Below, one piece after another: positions 18,529 through 26,663 of a stretch of 64,000 nt of DNA. Origin of the DNA: Micromonosporaceae bacterium (GTDB lineage: Bacteria; Actinomycetota; Actinomycetes; Mycobacteriales; Micromonosporaceae). The notes under the pieces are model-generated. The model made no database searches and was not told where the DNA came from. It was given only the letters and a program-made list of their open reading frames with translations. Position numbers and translations under genes: made by a program. The stretch's first letter is position 1. Each line of letters begins with the position of its first letter. The stretch spans positions 1 to 64,000 of the forward strand of contig WHTQ01000005.1 of the NCBI GenBank assembly GCA_009377645.1, read 5' to 3'.

Positions 18529-18618
18529 CCGGCCGGCAGCCGCCCCGTGGCCAGGCACCCGCCGACAGGACGTGTAGGTCAGCGGCCATGGCCGACACCC
18601 ACCGACAGCCGGCGCGAT

Positions 18619-18663
18619 CTTTGCAAGGCGGGGGTTGCGGGTTCAAGTCCCGCCGGCTCCACC
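18619..18663 (+). repeat. Partial tRNA-Ala 3' half (att repeat) with altered T stem
   Basis: CTTTGCAAGGCGGGGGTT then GCGGG-TTCAAGT-CCCGC and CGGCTCCACCA. It is the 3' part of a tRNA-Ala(TGC) with no 5' half, so not a functional tRNA. Relative to the intact gene the T stem changes from AGGGG/CCCCT to GCGGG/CCCGC on both sides, keeping pairing. It therefore came from a different functional tRNA-Ala allele and not from decay. Confidence 0.9.
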
Positions 18664-19362
18664 AGCCAAAACGGCTGTGGATCTTGGCGGCTGGTACAGC
18701 CATTGGTACAGCCAAGCGTCATCCCGACCCCTTCCTGTCGCGAAGGCAGCCTCCCGCGCCCGCGCGGGCAGGACGTGCCCGTACGTGTCGGCGGTCAGCT
18801 CATCCAGCTCGGCTACCAGCTCGCCGTACCGCTCACCGGCGAGGTCGATGTCGATGCGCCGTTCCAGCGCCGCGAGCCGGCGTTCGAGCAGCCGTGGCGA
18901 CTGGGTCTCCAGCCACGCCGACTGTATTCCGTCGAACGGCGTGCCGCGCCACAGCGAAGCCGCCTCGCACAGCAGCTTCCGCTCGGCGACCGGGTCGGCC
19001 GCCACCGCTGCCGCCTCCAGCAACCGCACGAACCGCACCGCGTCGACCTGGTCGGGCTCGACGGGCAGGCGGTAGCCGGATGGCTCGGTCGCGACCGTCG
19101 CCGCGCCCAACGCGGCACGCAGCCTCGTCACGCACACTTGTACGCCCCGCCGGGTGTCCGCGGGCGGCTCCTCTCCCCATAGCGGGGTGGCGAGCTGGTC
19201 GACCGAGACCACCCGACCCGCCGACATGGCGAGTGCCGCCAGCAGGATCCGCAGCCGGCCGCTGGTCAACGCGGCCGGCCGGGCGCCCATCCGCACCTCG
19301 AACGGCCCGAGCAGGTGCACCTCAAGCTCTGGTGACCCGGCAGCCGCGGCTCCGACCGCCAT
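18643..19362 (-). pseudogene. Truncated SARP-family regulator fused to integrase 3' relic
   Basis: From the ATG the first ~190 residues are an AfsR/SARP activator: the OmpR-like winged helix (LEVHLLGPFEVRMG, LRILLAALAMSAGRVVSVDQL, VQVCVTRLRAALG, EPSGYRLPV) and most of the BTAD domain ([28 protein letters not shown]). At GELVAELDEL the reading frame passes without a break into LTADTYGHVLPARAREAAF, the integrase C-terminus, then into flank and tRNA sequence. The junction is near 18798. The rest of BTAD is lost, so this is a chimeric relic, although the DNA-binding domain is intact. It is divergent from the methyltransferase. Confidence 0.85.
18693..18716 (+). repeat. GGTACAGCC double repeat, copy 3
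   Basis: Third exact copy, in the same relation to the partial tRNA and integrase relic as copy 1 is to the intact tRNA and integrase. Supports a tandem second element. Confidence 0.85.
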
Positions 19363-19457
19363 CGTGCCCCCCGTCGATAACACCCGCTATGGCCCTCCAT
19401 TAAGACGATCATGCCGACGCAGACGGTTGCCAGCCGGGCAGCGGGTAGATTGCGGCG

Positions 19458-20153
19458 GTGACGTGGGAAGGAACCGGGTACGGTGCGGGCGTGGATCGGC
19501 TCGACCAGGACCTCGCCGCGTACTACGACCAGGATGCCGCCGCGCGAGCGGCCCGTGAGCTCGACCCGGAGCGGGTGGCCCGCCGCGCGGAGTTCGTGGC
19601 ACTCCTGCTCGCCGAGGGCCGGCGCACGGTGCTGGAGGTCGGCACCGGCCCGGGGCGAGACGCCGCGGCGTTCATCGCCGCCGGGCTGGCGGTCGCGGGA
19701 GTCGACCTCTCGCGGGAGCACGTACGGCTGGCCCGGCAGGCCGGTGTCGACGCCCACCAGGCGTCGGTGCTCGCGATGCCGTTCCCGCCCCGCTCCTTCG
19801 ACGCCGGCTGGACCATGAGCACCCTGCTCCACGTACCAGACGACCAGTTCGCGGCGGCGCTCGACGCGATCGCCGCCCGGCTGGTCGACGGCGCGCCGCT
19901 CGCGGTCGGGCTGTGGGGCGGGCGGGACCACGAGGGGCGCAGCGACCGGGATACGATCGAGCCGCCGCGCTTCTTCAGCAGCCGTACCCACGAACGGGCG
20001 CGGGCGATGCTCAGCCGGGTCGGCCGGGTGGAGCGCTTCGACACCTGGGCTGGCGCCAGGACCACCGACTGGGAGTACCAGTGGGCGGTGGTCCGGATCG
20101 CCCGACCGCCGGCGCCGCTCACGCCACCCCGGCCGGGCGGAACTGCACGCTGA
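19458..20153 (+). CDS. Class I SAM-dependent methyltransferase
   Basis: 231-aa Rossmann methyltransferase; motif I TVLEVGTGPGRDAAAF, the acidic strand-2 end AVAGVDLSREHV, motif IV-like SFDAGWTMSTLLHVP. The substrate cannot be told; small-molecule type by size. GTG start. Its 3' end overlaps the 3' end of the convergent AlkB gene by 35 nt. Probably shares a divergent promoter region with the truncated SARP gene. Confidence 0.85.
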   Translation: MTWEGTGYGAGVDRLDQDLAAYYDQDAAARAARELDPERVARRAEFVALLLAEGRRTVLEVGTGPGRDAAAFIAAGLAVAGVDLSREHVRLARQAGVDAHQASVLAMPFPPRSFDAGWTMSTLLHVPDDQFAAALDAIAARLVDGAPLAVGLWGGRDHEGRSDRDTIEPPRFFSSRTHERARAMLSRVGRVERFDTWAGARTTDWEYQWAVVRIARPPAPLTPPRPGGTAR

Positions 20154-20766
20154 CCCGCGGCCCGACCGGCCGGGCGGTCTTCGGGACGGCGTGCTCCCAG
20201 GTGCGCTGGCAGGACCCGCCCATCACCACCAGATCGCCGTGACCGAGCGGGAACCGCAGGCTGGTGCCGCCGCCGCGGGGGCGCAGCAGCAACGGCCGCG
20301 GCGCGCCGAACGAGACGATCGCCACCATCGTGTCCACATGCGCCGATCGCCCGAGCGTGTCGCCGTGCCAGGCGACGCTGTCGCGGCCGTCCCGATACAG
20401 GCACATGCCGGCGGTCAGGAACGGCTCGCCGAGCTCGCCGGCGTAGTGCGCGGTGAGCCGGCGCCGCGCCTCGGCTAGCACCGGGTGGGGCAGCGGCTCG
20501 TCCTCGCCGTACCACCGCAGCAGCCGCGGGACGGCCACCACCCCGTCGTACATCCGGCGGCGCTCGGCGCGCCAGTCAACCTCCGCCAGCAGGGTCGCCA
20601 AGACCGCGTCGGAGCCGCCTACCCAGCCCGGCAGGTGGTCGACCCAGGCGCCCCGGCTCAGCTCGCGGCGCGCCAGCCGCCCGGCCAGCGCCGACAGGCC
20701 GGGGCCGGCCGGCTGGCCGGGTGGGGCCAGCTCCAGCAGGGAGGGCTGGTACGCGCCGGGCGTCAC
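20119..20766 (-). CDS. AlkB-family 2OG-Fe(II) dioxygenase
   Basis: Oxidative demethylase family that repairs N-alkylated bases using 2-oxoglutarate and Fe(II). Metal ligands are visible as His and Asp in SVAWHGDTLGR and the second His in RTWEHAVPK; 2OG-binding Arg residues lie in PRVSVQFRP. The GTG starting VTPGAYQPSLLELAP is preferred; the longer ORF-track version runs into the neighbouring gene. 215 aa, normal. The methyltransferase is tail-to-tail and overlapping. Confidence 0.9.
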   Translation of the reverse strand: MTPGAYQPSLLELAPPGQPAGPGLSALAGRLARRELSRGAWVDHLPGWVGGSDAVLATLLAEVDWRAERRRMYDGVVAVPRLLRWYGEDEPLPHPVLAEARRRLTAHYAGELGEPFLTAGMCLYRDGRDSVAWHGDTLGRSAHVDTMVAIVSFGAPRPLLLRPRGGGTSLRFPLGHGDLVVMGGSCQRTWEHAVPKTARPVGPRVSVQFRPAGVA

Positions 20767-20807
20767 GGCGCCCACTCTACCCGCTCTCTCGTACGCCTGT
20801 GCGGTGC

Positions 20808-21686
20808 TCAGCTGGTCTGGAGCAGCGCGATGCCGGCGACCACGGCGGCGGTGGCGACCAGCCGGCTCACCCGGAACGGTTCCCGGAACACCAGCGTGCC
20901 GATCGCCGCGGCGAACAGCAGGCTGGTTTCCCGCAGCGCCGAGACCAGCGGCAGCGGCGCCCGGCTCTGCGCCCACACCACGATCGCGTACGCGACCAGC
21001 GAGAGCACGCTACCGAGCAGGCCGAGCGGGGCCGACCGGCGGATCGCCCGGCCGAACTCGCGGCCGGACCCGGGGCCGGACCCGCGGCGGGACCCGCGGC
21101 CGGCCAGGGCCACGCTGACCGCCAGCACCAGCCCGCTTTCCAGCAGGAACAGCCACGCGAGGTAGCTCAGCGGCTGCCCGGCCTGCCGCACCCCCACCCC
21201 GTCGACCAGCGTGTACGCGGCGATCACCACCCCGGTCGCCGCGGCGAGCCCGAGCCCGGAGCCGATCCGGGGCCGGCCGCCGCCCCGAGTGAACACCAGC
21301 CCGGTCAGCGCCACCGAGACCACCGCCACGCCGGCGAGCTGGCCACCGGTGAGCCGTTCCCCGAGCACTCCCAGCGAGACCACCGTGACCAGCATCGGCG
21401 GCAGCCCCCGGGCCAGCGGGTAGACCTGGCCGAACTCGCCGTGCCGGTACGCCCGCACCAACAGCAGCAGGTACCCGGTCTGCAGCACCGACGAGCCGGC
21501 GATGAACGGCCAGGCAGCCGGCTCTGGCAGCGGCAGCAGCACCACCCCGACCGCGCCGCCGACCAGCCCGACCACGCCGAACAGGCCGGCGGCCACCCGC
21601 GGATCCGGGATCGCCTTGGCGATCGCGTTCCAGCTGGCGTGCAGGATCGCCGCCCCGAGCAGCGCCCCGAACACGATCGCGGACAT
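20808..21686 (-). CDS. EamA/DMT-family transporter
   Basis: Drug/metabolite transporter superfamily permease, 292 aa with ten predicted membrane helices in two EamA repeats. It starts MSAIVFGALLGAAILHASWNA; RAYRHGEFGQVYPLARGLPP marks the end of repeat 1 and SALRETSLLFAAAIGTLVFREPF the end of repeat 2. Substrate unknown. The start is an internal ATG; upstream residues of the track ORF are Pro/Arg-rich shadow sequence. Same direction as alkB, 41 nt apart. Confidence 0.88.
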   Translation of the reverse strand: MSAIVFGALLGAAILHASWNAIAKAIPDPRVAAGLFGVVGLVGGAVGVVLLPLPEPAAWPFIAGSSVLQTGYLLLLVRAYRHGEFGQVYPLARGLPPMLVTVVSLGVLGERLTGGQLAGVAVVSVALTGLVFTRGGGRPRIGSGLGLAAATGVVIAAYTLVDGVGVRQAGQPLSYLAWLFLLESGLVLAVSVALAGRGSRRGSGPGSGREFGRAIRRSAPLGLLGSVLSLVAYAIVVWAQSRAPLPLVSALRETSLLFAAAIGTLVFREPFRVSRLVATAAVVAGIALLQTS

Positions 21687-21727
21687 CGCGGCCGACACTA
21701 CTGCGCGGCGGTGGCAGGATCGGAGAC

Positions 21728-22270
21728 GTGTTAGGAACCCTGAAGACCGAACTGGCCGGAGCGCGGCCGGACCTGCTCGCCCCACCGGTGATCGCCGCAC
21801 TGGCCGCCTGGCCGGACGCCCCGGAGGAGGTGCTGGTCGCCCCGATCGACCCGGAGCTGGCCGACACCGCCGCGTTCTGCCAGGCGTACCAGGTCGGCCT
21901 GGAGATCTCCGCGAACTGCGTGGTGGTGGTGGGCAAGCGGGGCGGCGAGGCGCGGTACGCGGCGTGCGTGGTGCTCGCCACCACCCGGGCGGATGTGAAC
22001 GGGGTGGTCCGCCGGCACCTGGACGTCCGGAAGGCAAGCTTCGCGGTGGCCGATGACGCGGTGGCCCGGACCGGGATGGCCTACGGCGGCATCACCCCGA
22101 TCGGGCTGCCGGCGGACTGGCCGATCCTGGTCGACATCAGGGTGGTGGAGTCGCCGATCGTGGTGGTCGGCTCCGGCGTGCGGCACAGCAAGCTCGCCCT
22201 CCCGGGCCGGTCGCTCGCGACGCTGCCCGGCGCCGAGGTGCTGGCCGGTCTAGCCGGCCCGGCCGGCTAG
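21728..22270 (+). CDS. YbaK/ProX-type aminoacyl-tRNA deacylase domain protein
   Basis: Free-standing editing-domain protein, 180 aa, hydrolysing misacylated tRNAs such as Cys- or Ala-tRNA-Pro. Family features: [14 protein letters not shown]-like helix region, [20 protein letters not shown] strand pair with the invariant Lys, and [17 protein letters not shown], the conserved glycine-rich turn. Its stop codon interlocks with that of the convergent proS (shared CTAG), a suggestive link because ProRS is the enzyme whose errors this family clears. GTG start. Confidence 0.85.
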   Translation: MLGTLKTELAGARPDLLAPPVIAALAAWPDAPEEVLVAPIDPELADTAAFCQAYQVGLEISANCVVVVGKRGGEARYAACVVLATTRADVNGVVRRHLDVRKASFAVADDAVARTGMAYGGITPIGLPADWPILVDIRVVESPIVVVGSGVRHSKLALPGRSLATLPGAEVLAGLAGPAG

Positions 22271-24018
22271 CTCGGGCGGCGGGGGGCGAGCACGGCCGGG
22301 AGGTCGGCCAGCGGGAGGTCGGCGCGCTCGCTGGAGGCGCGGGTACGCAGCTCCGCGTACCCCTCGGCGAGCCGGCGCCCGAGCACCAGCACCCGCGGGA
22401 CGCCCAGCAGCTCGGCGTCGGTGAACTTGACGCCGGCGGAGACTCCGGGGCGGTCATCGAGCAGCACCCGCAGGCCGGCTCCGGTCAGGGTTTCGGCGAG
22501 CTGCTCGGCGGCGGCCAGCTGGGCGGCGCCGGTGGGGACCAGGTGCACGTCGCACGGGGCGATGGCGGCGGGCCAGACCAGGCCGGCGTCGTCGTGGTGC
22601 TGTTCGGCGACGGCCGCCATCACCCGGGAGATCCCCAGTCCGTAGCAGCCCATGGTGACCCGGATCGGGGCGCCATCCGGGCCCAGCGCGTCCAGCCCGA
22701 ACGCGTCCGCGAACCGCCGCCCGAGCTGGAAGACGTGCCCGACCTCGATCCCGCGCCGGATCTCCAGCGCACCCTGCGAGCAGGCCGGGCACGGGTCGCC
22801 GGCCCGGACGGTGGCCGCCTCGATCGTGCCGTCCGGGGTGAAGTCGCGGCCGCAGACCACCCCGGTGGCGTGCCGGCCCGGCTCGTTGGCGCCGGTCAGC
22901 CAGGCGGTGCCGGGCGCCACCCGCGGGTCTACCAGGTACCGCACCCCAGCCTTGCCGAGCACCTGCGGGCCGAGGTAGCCACGGACCAGCTCCGGCCGGG
23001 CCGGCCAGTCCTCGAACATGGTGACGGTGGCCGGATGCAGCACCGCCCCCAGCCGCTTCAGGTCCACGTCCCGGTCGCCGGGCACCCCGATCACCAGCAG
23101 GTCGGCTTCTGGGGCACCAGGTCCCCGTACCTCCACCGCCACGTTCTTGAGGGTGTCGGCGGCGGTCCAGTCGTCCCGCCCGCCGAGCTCGCGAGCGTTC
23201 GCCATGTCGACCAGGGTCTCGATGGTCGGGGTGTCCGGGGTGTCGTGCACCTGCATTGGCGGCGCGCTGGCCGGGTCGGTCGGCTCCGGGGCCGGTGTGG
23301 TGACCGCTTCGGTGTTCGCCGCGTACCCGCAGGTGGTGCACCCGACGAAGGTGTCCTCCCCGGCGGGCGCCTCGGCCAGGAACTCCTCGCTGCGGGACCC
23401 GCCCATCGCCCCGGACAGCGCCGCCACGGTGGTGTAGGTCAGCTCCAGCCGGTCGAAGATCCGCTGGTACGCGGCGCGGTGCGCGGCGTAGGAGTCCTCC
23501 AGCCCGGCCCCGTCCAGGTCGAACGAGTAGGAGTCCTTCATCAGGAACTCCCGCCCGCGCAGCAGCCCGCCTCGGGGACGGGCCTCGTTGCGGAACTTGG
23601 TCTGGATCTGGTAGAGCGTCACCGGGTAGTCCCGGTAGGAGGAGTAGAGGTCTTTGACCAGGAGGGTGACCATCTCCTCGTGGGTCGGGGCCAGCAGGTG
23701 CTCGGCGCCGCGCCGGTCCTGCAGCCGGAAGATGTCCTCGCCGTATTCGGTCCACCGGCCGGAGGTCTGGTACGGCTCGGCGGGTAGTAGTGCCGGGAAG
23801 TGGACCTCCTGCCCGCCGATCGCGGTCATCTCGGCGCGTACCAGCTCGGCGATCCGGTCCAGCACCAGCTTGCCCAGCGGCAGGAAGGTGTAGCCGCCGG
23901 GGGCGGCCCGTCGGATGTAGCCGGCCCGCACGAGCAGCCGGTGGCTGGGGACCTCGGCGTCGGCCGGGTCTTCGCGCAGGGTCCGCAGGAACAGCGTGGA
24001 CATCCGAAGTAACCGCAT
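22267..24018 (-). CDS. proS: Prolyl-tRNA synthetase
   Basis: Class II aaRS, 583 aa, bacterial long type. Motif 1 region [20 protein letters not shown]; motif 2 [21 protein letters not shown]; motif 3 [15 protein letters not shown]. The INS editing insertion lies in the middle ([14 protein letters not shown]). [12 protein letters not shown] Cys-pair segment precedes it, as in many actinobacterial ProRS. The start at [14 protein letters not shown] was chosen; MSTLF five codons later is possible. The track ORF extends into a SARP relic upstream and is rejected. Confidence 0.95.
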   Translation of the reverse strand: MRLLRMSTLFLRTLREDPADAEVPSHRLLVRAGYIRRAAPGGYTFLPLGKLVLDRIAELVRAEMTAIGGQEVHFPALLPAEPYQTSGRWTEYGEDIFRLQDRRGAEHLLAPTHEEMVTLLVKDLYSSYRDYPVTLYQIQTKFRNEARPRGGLLRGREFLMKDSYSFDLDGAGLEDSYAAHRAAYQRIFDRLELTYTTVAALSGAMGGSRSEEFLAEAPAGEDTFVGCTTCGYAANTEAVTTPAPEPTDPASAPPMQVHDTPDTPTIETLVDMANARELGGRDDWTAADTLKNVAVEVRGPGAPEADLLVIGVPGDRDVDLKRLGAVLHPATVTMFEDWPARPELVRGYLGPQVLGKAGVRYLVDPRVAPGTAWLTGANEPGRHATGVVCGRDFTPDGTIEAATVRAGDPCPACSQGALEIRRGIEVGHVFQLGRRFADAFGLDALGPDGAPIRVTMGCYGLGISRVMAAVAEQHHDDAGLVWPAAIAPCDVHLVPTGAAQLAAAEQLAETLTGAGLRVLLDDRPGVSAGVKFTDAELLGVPRVLVLGRRLAEGYAELRTRASSERADLPLADLPAVLAPRRPS

Positions 24019-24072
24019 CAGGCCAGGGTACGGGCGGCGGGCTTGGCCGGTCGAACCGATATGCCGGGGCCT

Positions 24073-24096
24073 GCACTCGGATTCGAGTGCAAAAAA
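24073..24096. promoter_or_regulatory. Perfect 7-bp inverted repeat plus A tract upstream of proS
   Basis: GCACTCG-GATT-CGAGTGC followed on the plus strand by AAAAAA, about 55 bp upstream of the proS start. The T run precedes the hairpin on the proS strand, so it is not an intrinsic terminator there; an operator is more likely. The A tract is conspicuous in this GC-rich context. Confidence 0.4.
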
Positions 24097-24220
24097 GGTG
24101 CTGGGCCGCGTCCAGCTCCGCCTCCTCCACCCGCAGCTCGTAGCCTCCGCTATGGAGGCGCAGCCGGTGCCCGAGGACTTTCCGCAGCGCCGCCACGTGG
24201 GTGCGCAGGTTGCTGCGTGC
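24092..24220 (-). pseudogene. SARP winged-helix fragment (gene relic)
   Basis: One minus-strand frame reads [20 protein letters not shown] then [17 protein letters not shown], an unmistakable C-terminal half of a SARP/AfsR DNA-binding domain. No start, no first half and no BTAD domain remain on either side. The fragment sits between proS and the SGNH gene and is the second SARP relic in the window, apparently a different gene from the truncated one at 18.8-19.4 kb. Confidence 0.75.
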
Positions 24221-24406
24221 CGAGCACGGCGCCGGGGTACGGCCATGTGACCAGCCCCACACTCTGTGTCGTGAACTACGCGCATCACCCGGTTGACCAC
24301 TGCCGCGGCGAGGGTGACGGTCCACGCTGTACACCAGGTGGGCAGCCCGGCACCGGTCACCATCAATGGCAGCACCGCGAAGATCCGTCGCTACTCTGGG
24401 GACGTG

Positions 24407-25222
24407 GTGCGATGGGGCAGCTTCGTGGCGGTGGGGGACAGCTTCACAGAAGGCCTGGACGACCCGGATCCGGCCAACCCCGGCCGGTTCCGCGGCTGGG
24501 CCGACCTGGTGGCGGCGGCGCTGGCCGGGCAACAACCAGGCTTCGGGTACGCGAACCTGGCGGTCCGGGGCCGGCTGTTCCAGCGGGTGCTGGACGAGCA
24601 GCTGCCGCCGGCGCTGGCGATGGGCGCCGACCTGGTCAGCGTCGCCGCCGGCGGCAACGACGTGCTGCGCCGCCGGTTCGACCCGGACGCCCTAGCGGCC
24701 GGGCTGGAGGCGACGGTCGGGAAGCTGCGCGCCACCGTGGCGGACGTACTGCTGTTCAGGTTCGCCGACGTGACCGCCCGGCTGCCGGGGCGCCGGCTGA
24801 CCAGCCCACGGGCGGCGGTGCTGACCCGGGCGGTGACCGAGACGGCGGCCCGGCACGGCGCGCTGCTGGTCGACGTGGCGGCAGATCGGGAGTTCGAGAA
24901 CCCGGCGCTGTGGAGCGCCGACCGGCTGCATCTGTCCACGGCCGGGCACCACCGGGTGGCCGCGCTCGTGCTCACCGCGCTCGGGGTGGCACCCGACCCG
25001 CGGTGGTGGTCCGCGCCTCCGCGGCCACCGCTCCGGCCCTGGCCCGCGGCCCGGGCGGCGGACCTGGCGTGGGCCGGGCGGCACCTGGCGCCGTGGGTCC
25101 GGCGGCGGCTCACCGGCCGCTCGTCGGGCGACCTGGTGACCGCCAAGCGCCCGAACTTGTCCCCCGTCCACCCGCCGCCGTTACGGGGTGGTGGCGAGGT
25201 TCGCGAGCACCCGCTCGGCTAG
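24407..25222 (+). CDS. SGNH/GDSL hydrolase
   Basis: Esterase/lipase-type hydrolase, 271 aa. Block I FVAVGDSFTEGL (Ser), block III GGND in VAAGGNDVL, and block V DRLHLSTAGH (Asp and His) give the full catalytic set. No signal peptide, so cytoplasmic. The start is taken at a GTG pair after CTGGGGAC; the longer track ORF has no family match before it. Its 3' end overlaps the next convergent gene by 42 nt. Confidence 0.88.
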   Translation: MRWGSFVAVGDSFTEGLDDPDPANPGRFRGWADLVAAALAGQQPGFGYANLAVRGRLFQRVLDEQLPPALAMGADLVSVAAGGNDVLRRRFDPDALAAGLEATVGKLRATVADVLLFRFADVTARLPGRRLTSPRAAVLTRAVTETAARHGALLVDVAADREFENPALWSADRLHLSTAGHHRVAALVLTALGVAPDPRWWSAPPRPPLRPWPAARAADLAWAGRHLAPWVRRRLTGRSSGDLVTAKRPNLSPVHPPPLRGGGEVREHPLG

Positions 25223-25957
25223 CGCCCGGTCGCCGGTGATCCGGACCTCGTAGTCGGCCCGGGCCCCGCGCCCGCAGCTGAGTCGGGTGTACGCCTCCCA
25301 GCCCATCGTCAGGTGAGCTAGCGCCGGCTGGCCCGGCGCCACCAGCGAGCCCCGCCCGGTCTGGTCCACAGCCACCGCCACCGCCACGCTCACCTCCCCA
25401 GTGGTGGTCAGCCGGACCGTCGAACCAGGCGGCGCGCCGGCGCTCTTGGCCACGATCCGGGGAAAGGCCGCCACGAACAGGTCCCCTGCGATCGCGGCAC
25501 CGGGACTGGCCAGGTTGCCGGGCCGCCCGACCGCCCGCCGGACATCCTGCTCGTGCACCCAGGCATCGACCACCCGGTTGCGCAGCAACAGATCCAGGGT
25601 GGCTGCCCGACCGGTTGCCAGGTAGGCGGGCTGCTCCGGGTCGATGCCGCCCCGGTCCAGCTCCACCCGGCGCCGCTCGTACACCTCCCGCAGCTCGTCC
25701 ATGATCGCGGCCGGTGTCGCGTCGCGCCGGGCCAGCACCGGCTCCGCCGCCCAGCTGTCGATCCCCTGCTCGGGCAGCGGGTGGCCCTCGATCATCCACC
25801 ACTCCCCGCCGATCAGGTGCGCGTACACGTCCTTGACGGTCCACTTGGGGCACTCGGTGGGCGCGGCCCACTGCGGGTCGGACAGCTGCCGGCCGAGCGA
25901 CAGCATCGACTCGATCGCGTGCCGCCACGCCGCCACAGACCGGTAGACCGAGGACAT
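25181..25957 (-). CDS. Mycothiol-dependent maleylpyruvate isomerase-family protein
   Basis: DinB-like fold protein of the actinobacterial MDMPI family, 258 aa: an N-terminal helical domain (WTVKDVYAHLIGGEWWMIEG) with the metal-binding His pattern continued by DAWVHEQDVRRAVG, and a C-terminal SCP2-like domain (VRLTTTGEVSVAVAVAVDQ, ITGDRALAERVL). Members are mycothiol-dependent transferases or isomerases; the specific substrate is unknown. ATG chosen over an upstream GTG. Divergent from the TetR gene across its operator. Confidence 0.85.
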   Translation of the reverse strand: MSSVYRSVAAWRHAIESMLSLGRQLSDPQWAAPTECPKWTVKDVYAHLIGGEWWMIEGHPLPEQGIDSWAAEPVLARRDATPAAIMDELREVYERRRVELDRGGIDPEQPAYLATGRAATLDLLLRNRVVDAWVHEQDVRRAVGRPGNLASPGAAIAGDLFVAAFPRIVAKSAGAPPGSTVRLTTTGEVSVAVAVAVDQTGRGSLVAPGQPALAHLTMGWEAYTRLSCGRGARADYEVRITGDRALAERVLANLATTP

Positions 25958-26014
25958 GCCCGACAGCCTGCCCGGCGGCCGCTCCCCACGCAACCCCCGC
26001 CACGTCCCACCTGA

Positions 26015-26028
26015 TGAACGCTCGTTCA
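26015..26028. promoter_or_regulatory. TetR operator candidate TGAACG-CT-CGTTCA
   Basis: Perfect palindrome in the gap between the MDMPI-like gene and tetR, 33 bp upstream of the tetR start. Shares the core AACG-N2-CGTT with the palindrome before the carboxyltransferase gene, consistent with one regulator recognising both. Also placed to affect the divergent gene. Confidence 0.65.
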
Positions 26029-26060
26029 GGTCGAGGGTGAGCTGCGGGTACGCTAACCGG

Positions 26061-26663
26061 ATGACGATCGGGACGCCGGCGCGCCGGAGCAGCCGCCGGG
26101 AACAGATCCTGGGGATCGCCGTGCGGCTGTTCGCCGAGCGCGGCTACCACGGCGTGTCCATGGACGACATCGGGTCGGCGGCCGGGGTGACCGGTCCGGC
26201 GCTCTACCACCACTTCGCCGGCAAGGAGTCGATGCTGGTCGCTGCCCTGACCCCGGTCAGCCAGCGCCTGCTGGCCGGTGGCGAGCAGCGGGTGGCCGGG
26301 AGCGCCGGCGACTCGCGGGCCACGCTGGAGTCGCTGGTCGCGTTCCACGTCGAGTTCGCGCTGACCAACCCGGCGGTGATCGCGCTGCACCTGCACGAGC
26401 TGGACCGGCTGCCGGAGGAGCCGCGCCGGGAGATCCGCCGGCTGCAGCGGCAGTACGTGGAGGTGTGGGTGAACGTGCTCGAAGCGGTCCGCCCGGAGCT
26501 GTCCGGCGAGGATGCCCGGGTGCTCGCGCACGCCGCCTTCGGCCTGATGAACTCCACGCCGTTCATCGGCGGCGACGGGGACCGGCCGCGCCGGGCGGCG
26601 CTGCTGCGGGCCTCCGCGCTCGCCGCCTTGCTGGGCGCCAGGACCGCCGGAGGCGGTGCATGA
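26061..26663 (+). CDS. TetR/AcrR-family regulator of the catabolic cluster
   Basis: 200 aa. N-terminal HTH: RREQILGIAVRLFAERGYHG then VSMDDIGSAAGVTGPALYHHF, the TetR signature. The C-terminal ligand domain is helical (TLESLVAFHVEFALTNPAVI). The ATG is internal to the track ORF and is chosen because it starts just before the HTH. The stop overlaps the biotin carboxylase start (ATGA), so the regulator heads the operon. Likely represses acyl-CoA catabolism genes and responds to an acyl-CoA; that is inferred from context. Confidence 0.9.
   Translation: MTIGTPARRSSRREQILGIAVRLFAERGYHGVSMDDIGSAAGVTGPALYHHFAGKESMLVAALTPVSQRLLAGGEQRVAGSAGDSRATLESLVAFHVEFALTNPAVIALHLHELDRLPEEPRREIRRLQRQYVEVWVNVLEAVRPELSGEDARVLAHAAFGLMNSTPFIGGDGDRPRRAALLRASALAALLGARTAGGGA

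Larger units (their letters stand above)
16553..18798. mobile_element. Integrative element at tRNA-Ala, with second relic att site
   Basis: Bounded by the intact tRNA-Ala and a second copy of its 3' half with 3' flank. Cargo visible: tyrosine integrase and hicBA. The right repeat continues into an integrase 3'-end copy carrying a small internal deletion, so the right boundary is really the left end of a second, mostly lost, related element. The interval between the two tRNA 3' halves is about 2.0 kb, far below typical integrative plasmids, so this is either a minimal element or a shrunken remnant. Confidence 0.8.

Noticed and set aside
18619-18663. A second tRNA-Ala gene
   Set aside because: Only the anticodon-to-CCA half is present; no acceptor 5' strand or D arm precedes it.
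24073-24096. Hairpin plus A/T tract as an intrinsic terminator
   Set aside because: The T run precedes the hairpin on the proS strand and is an A run after it on the plus strand, so neither orientation fits.
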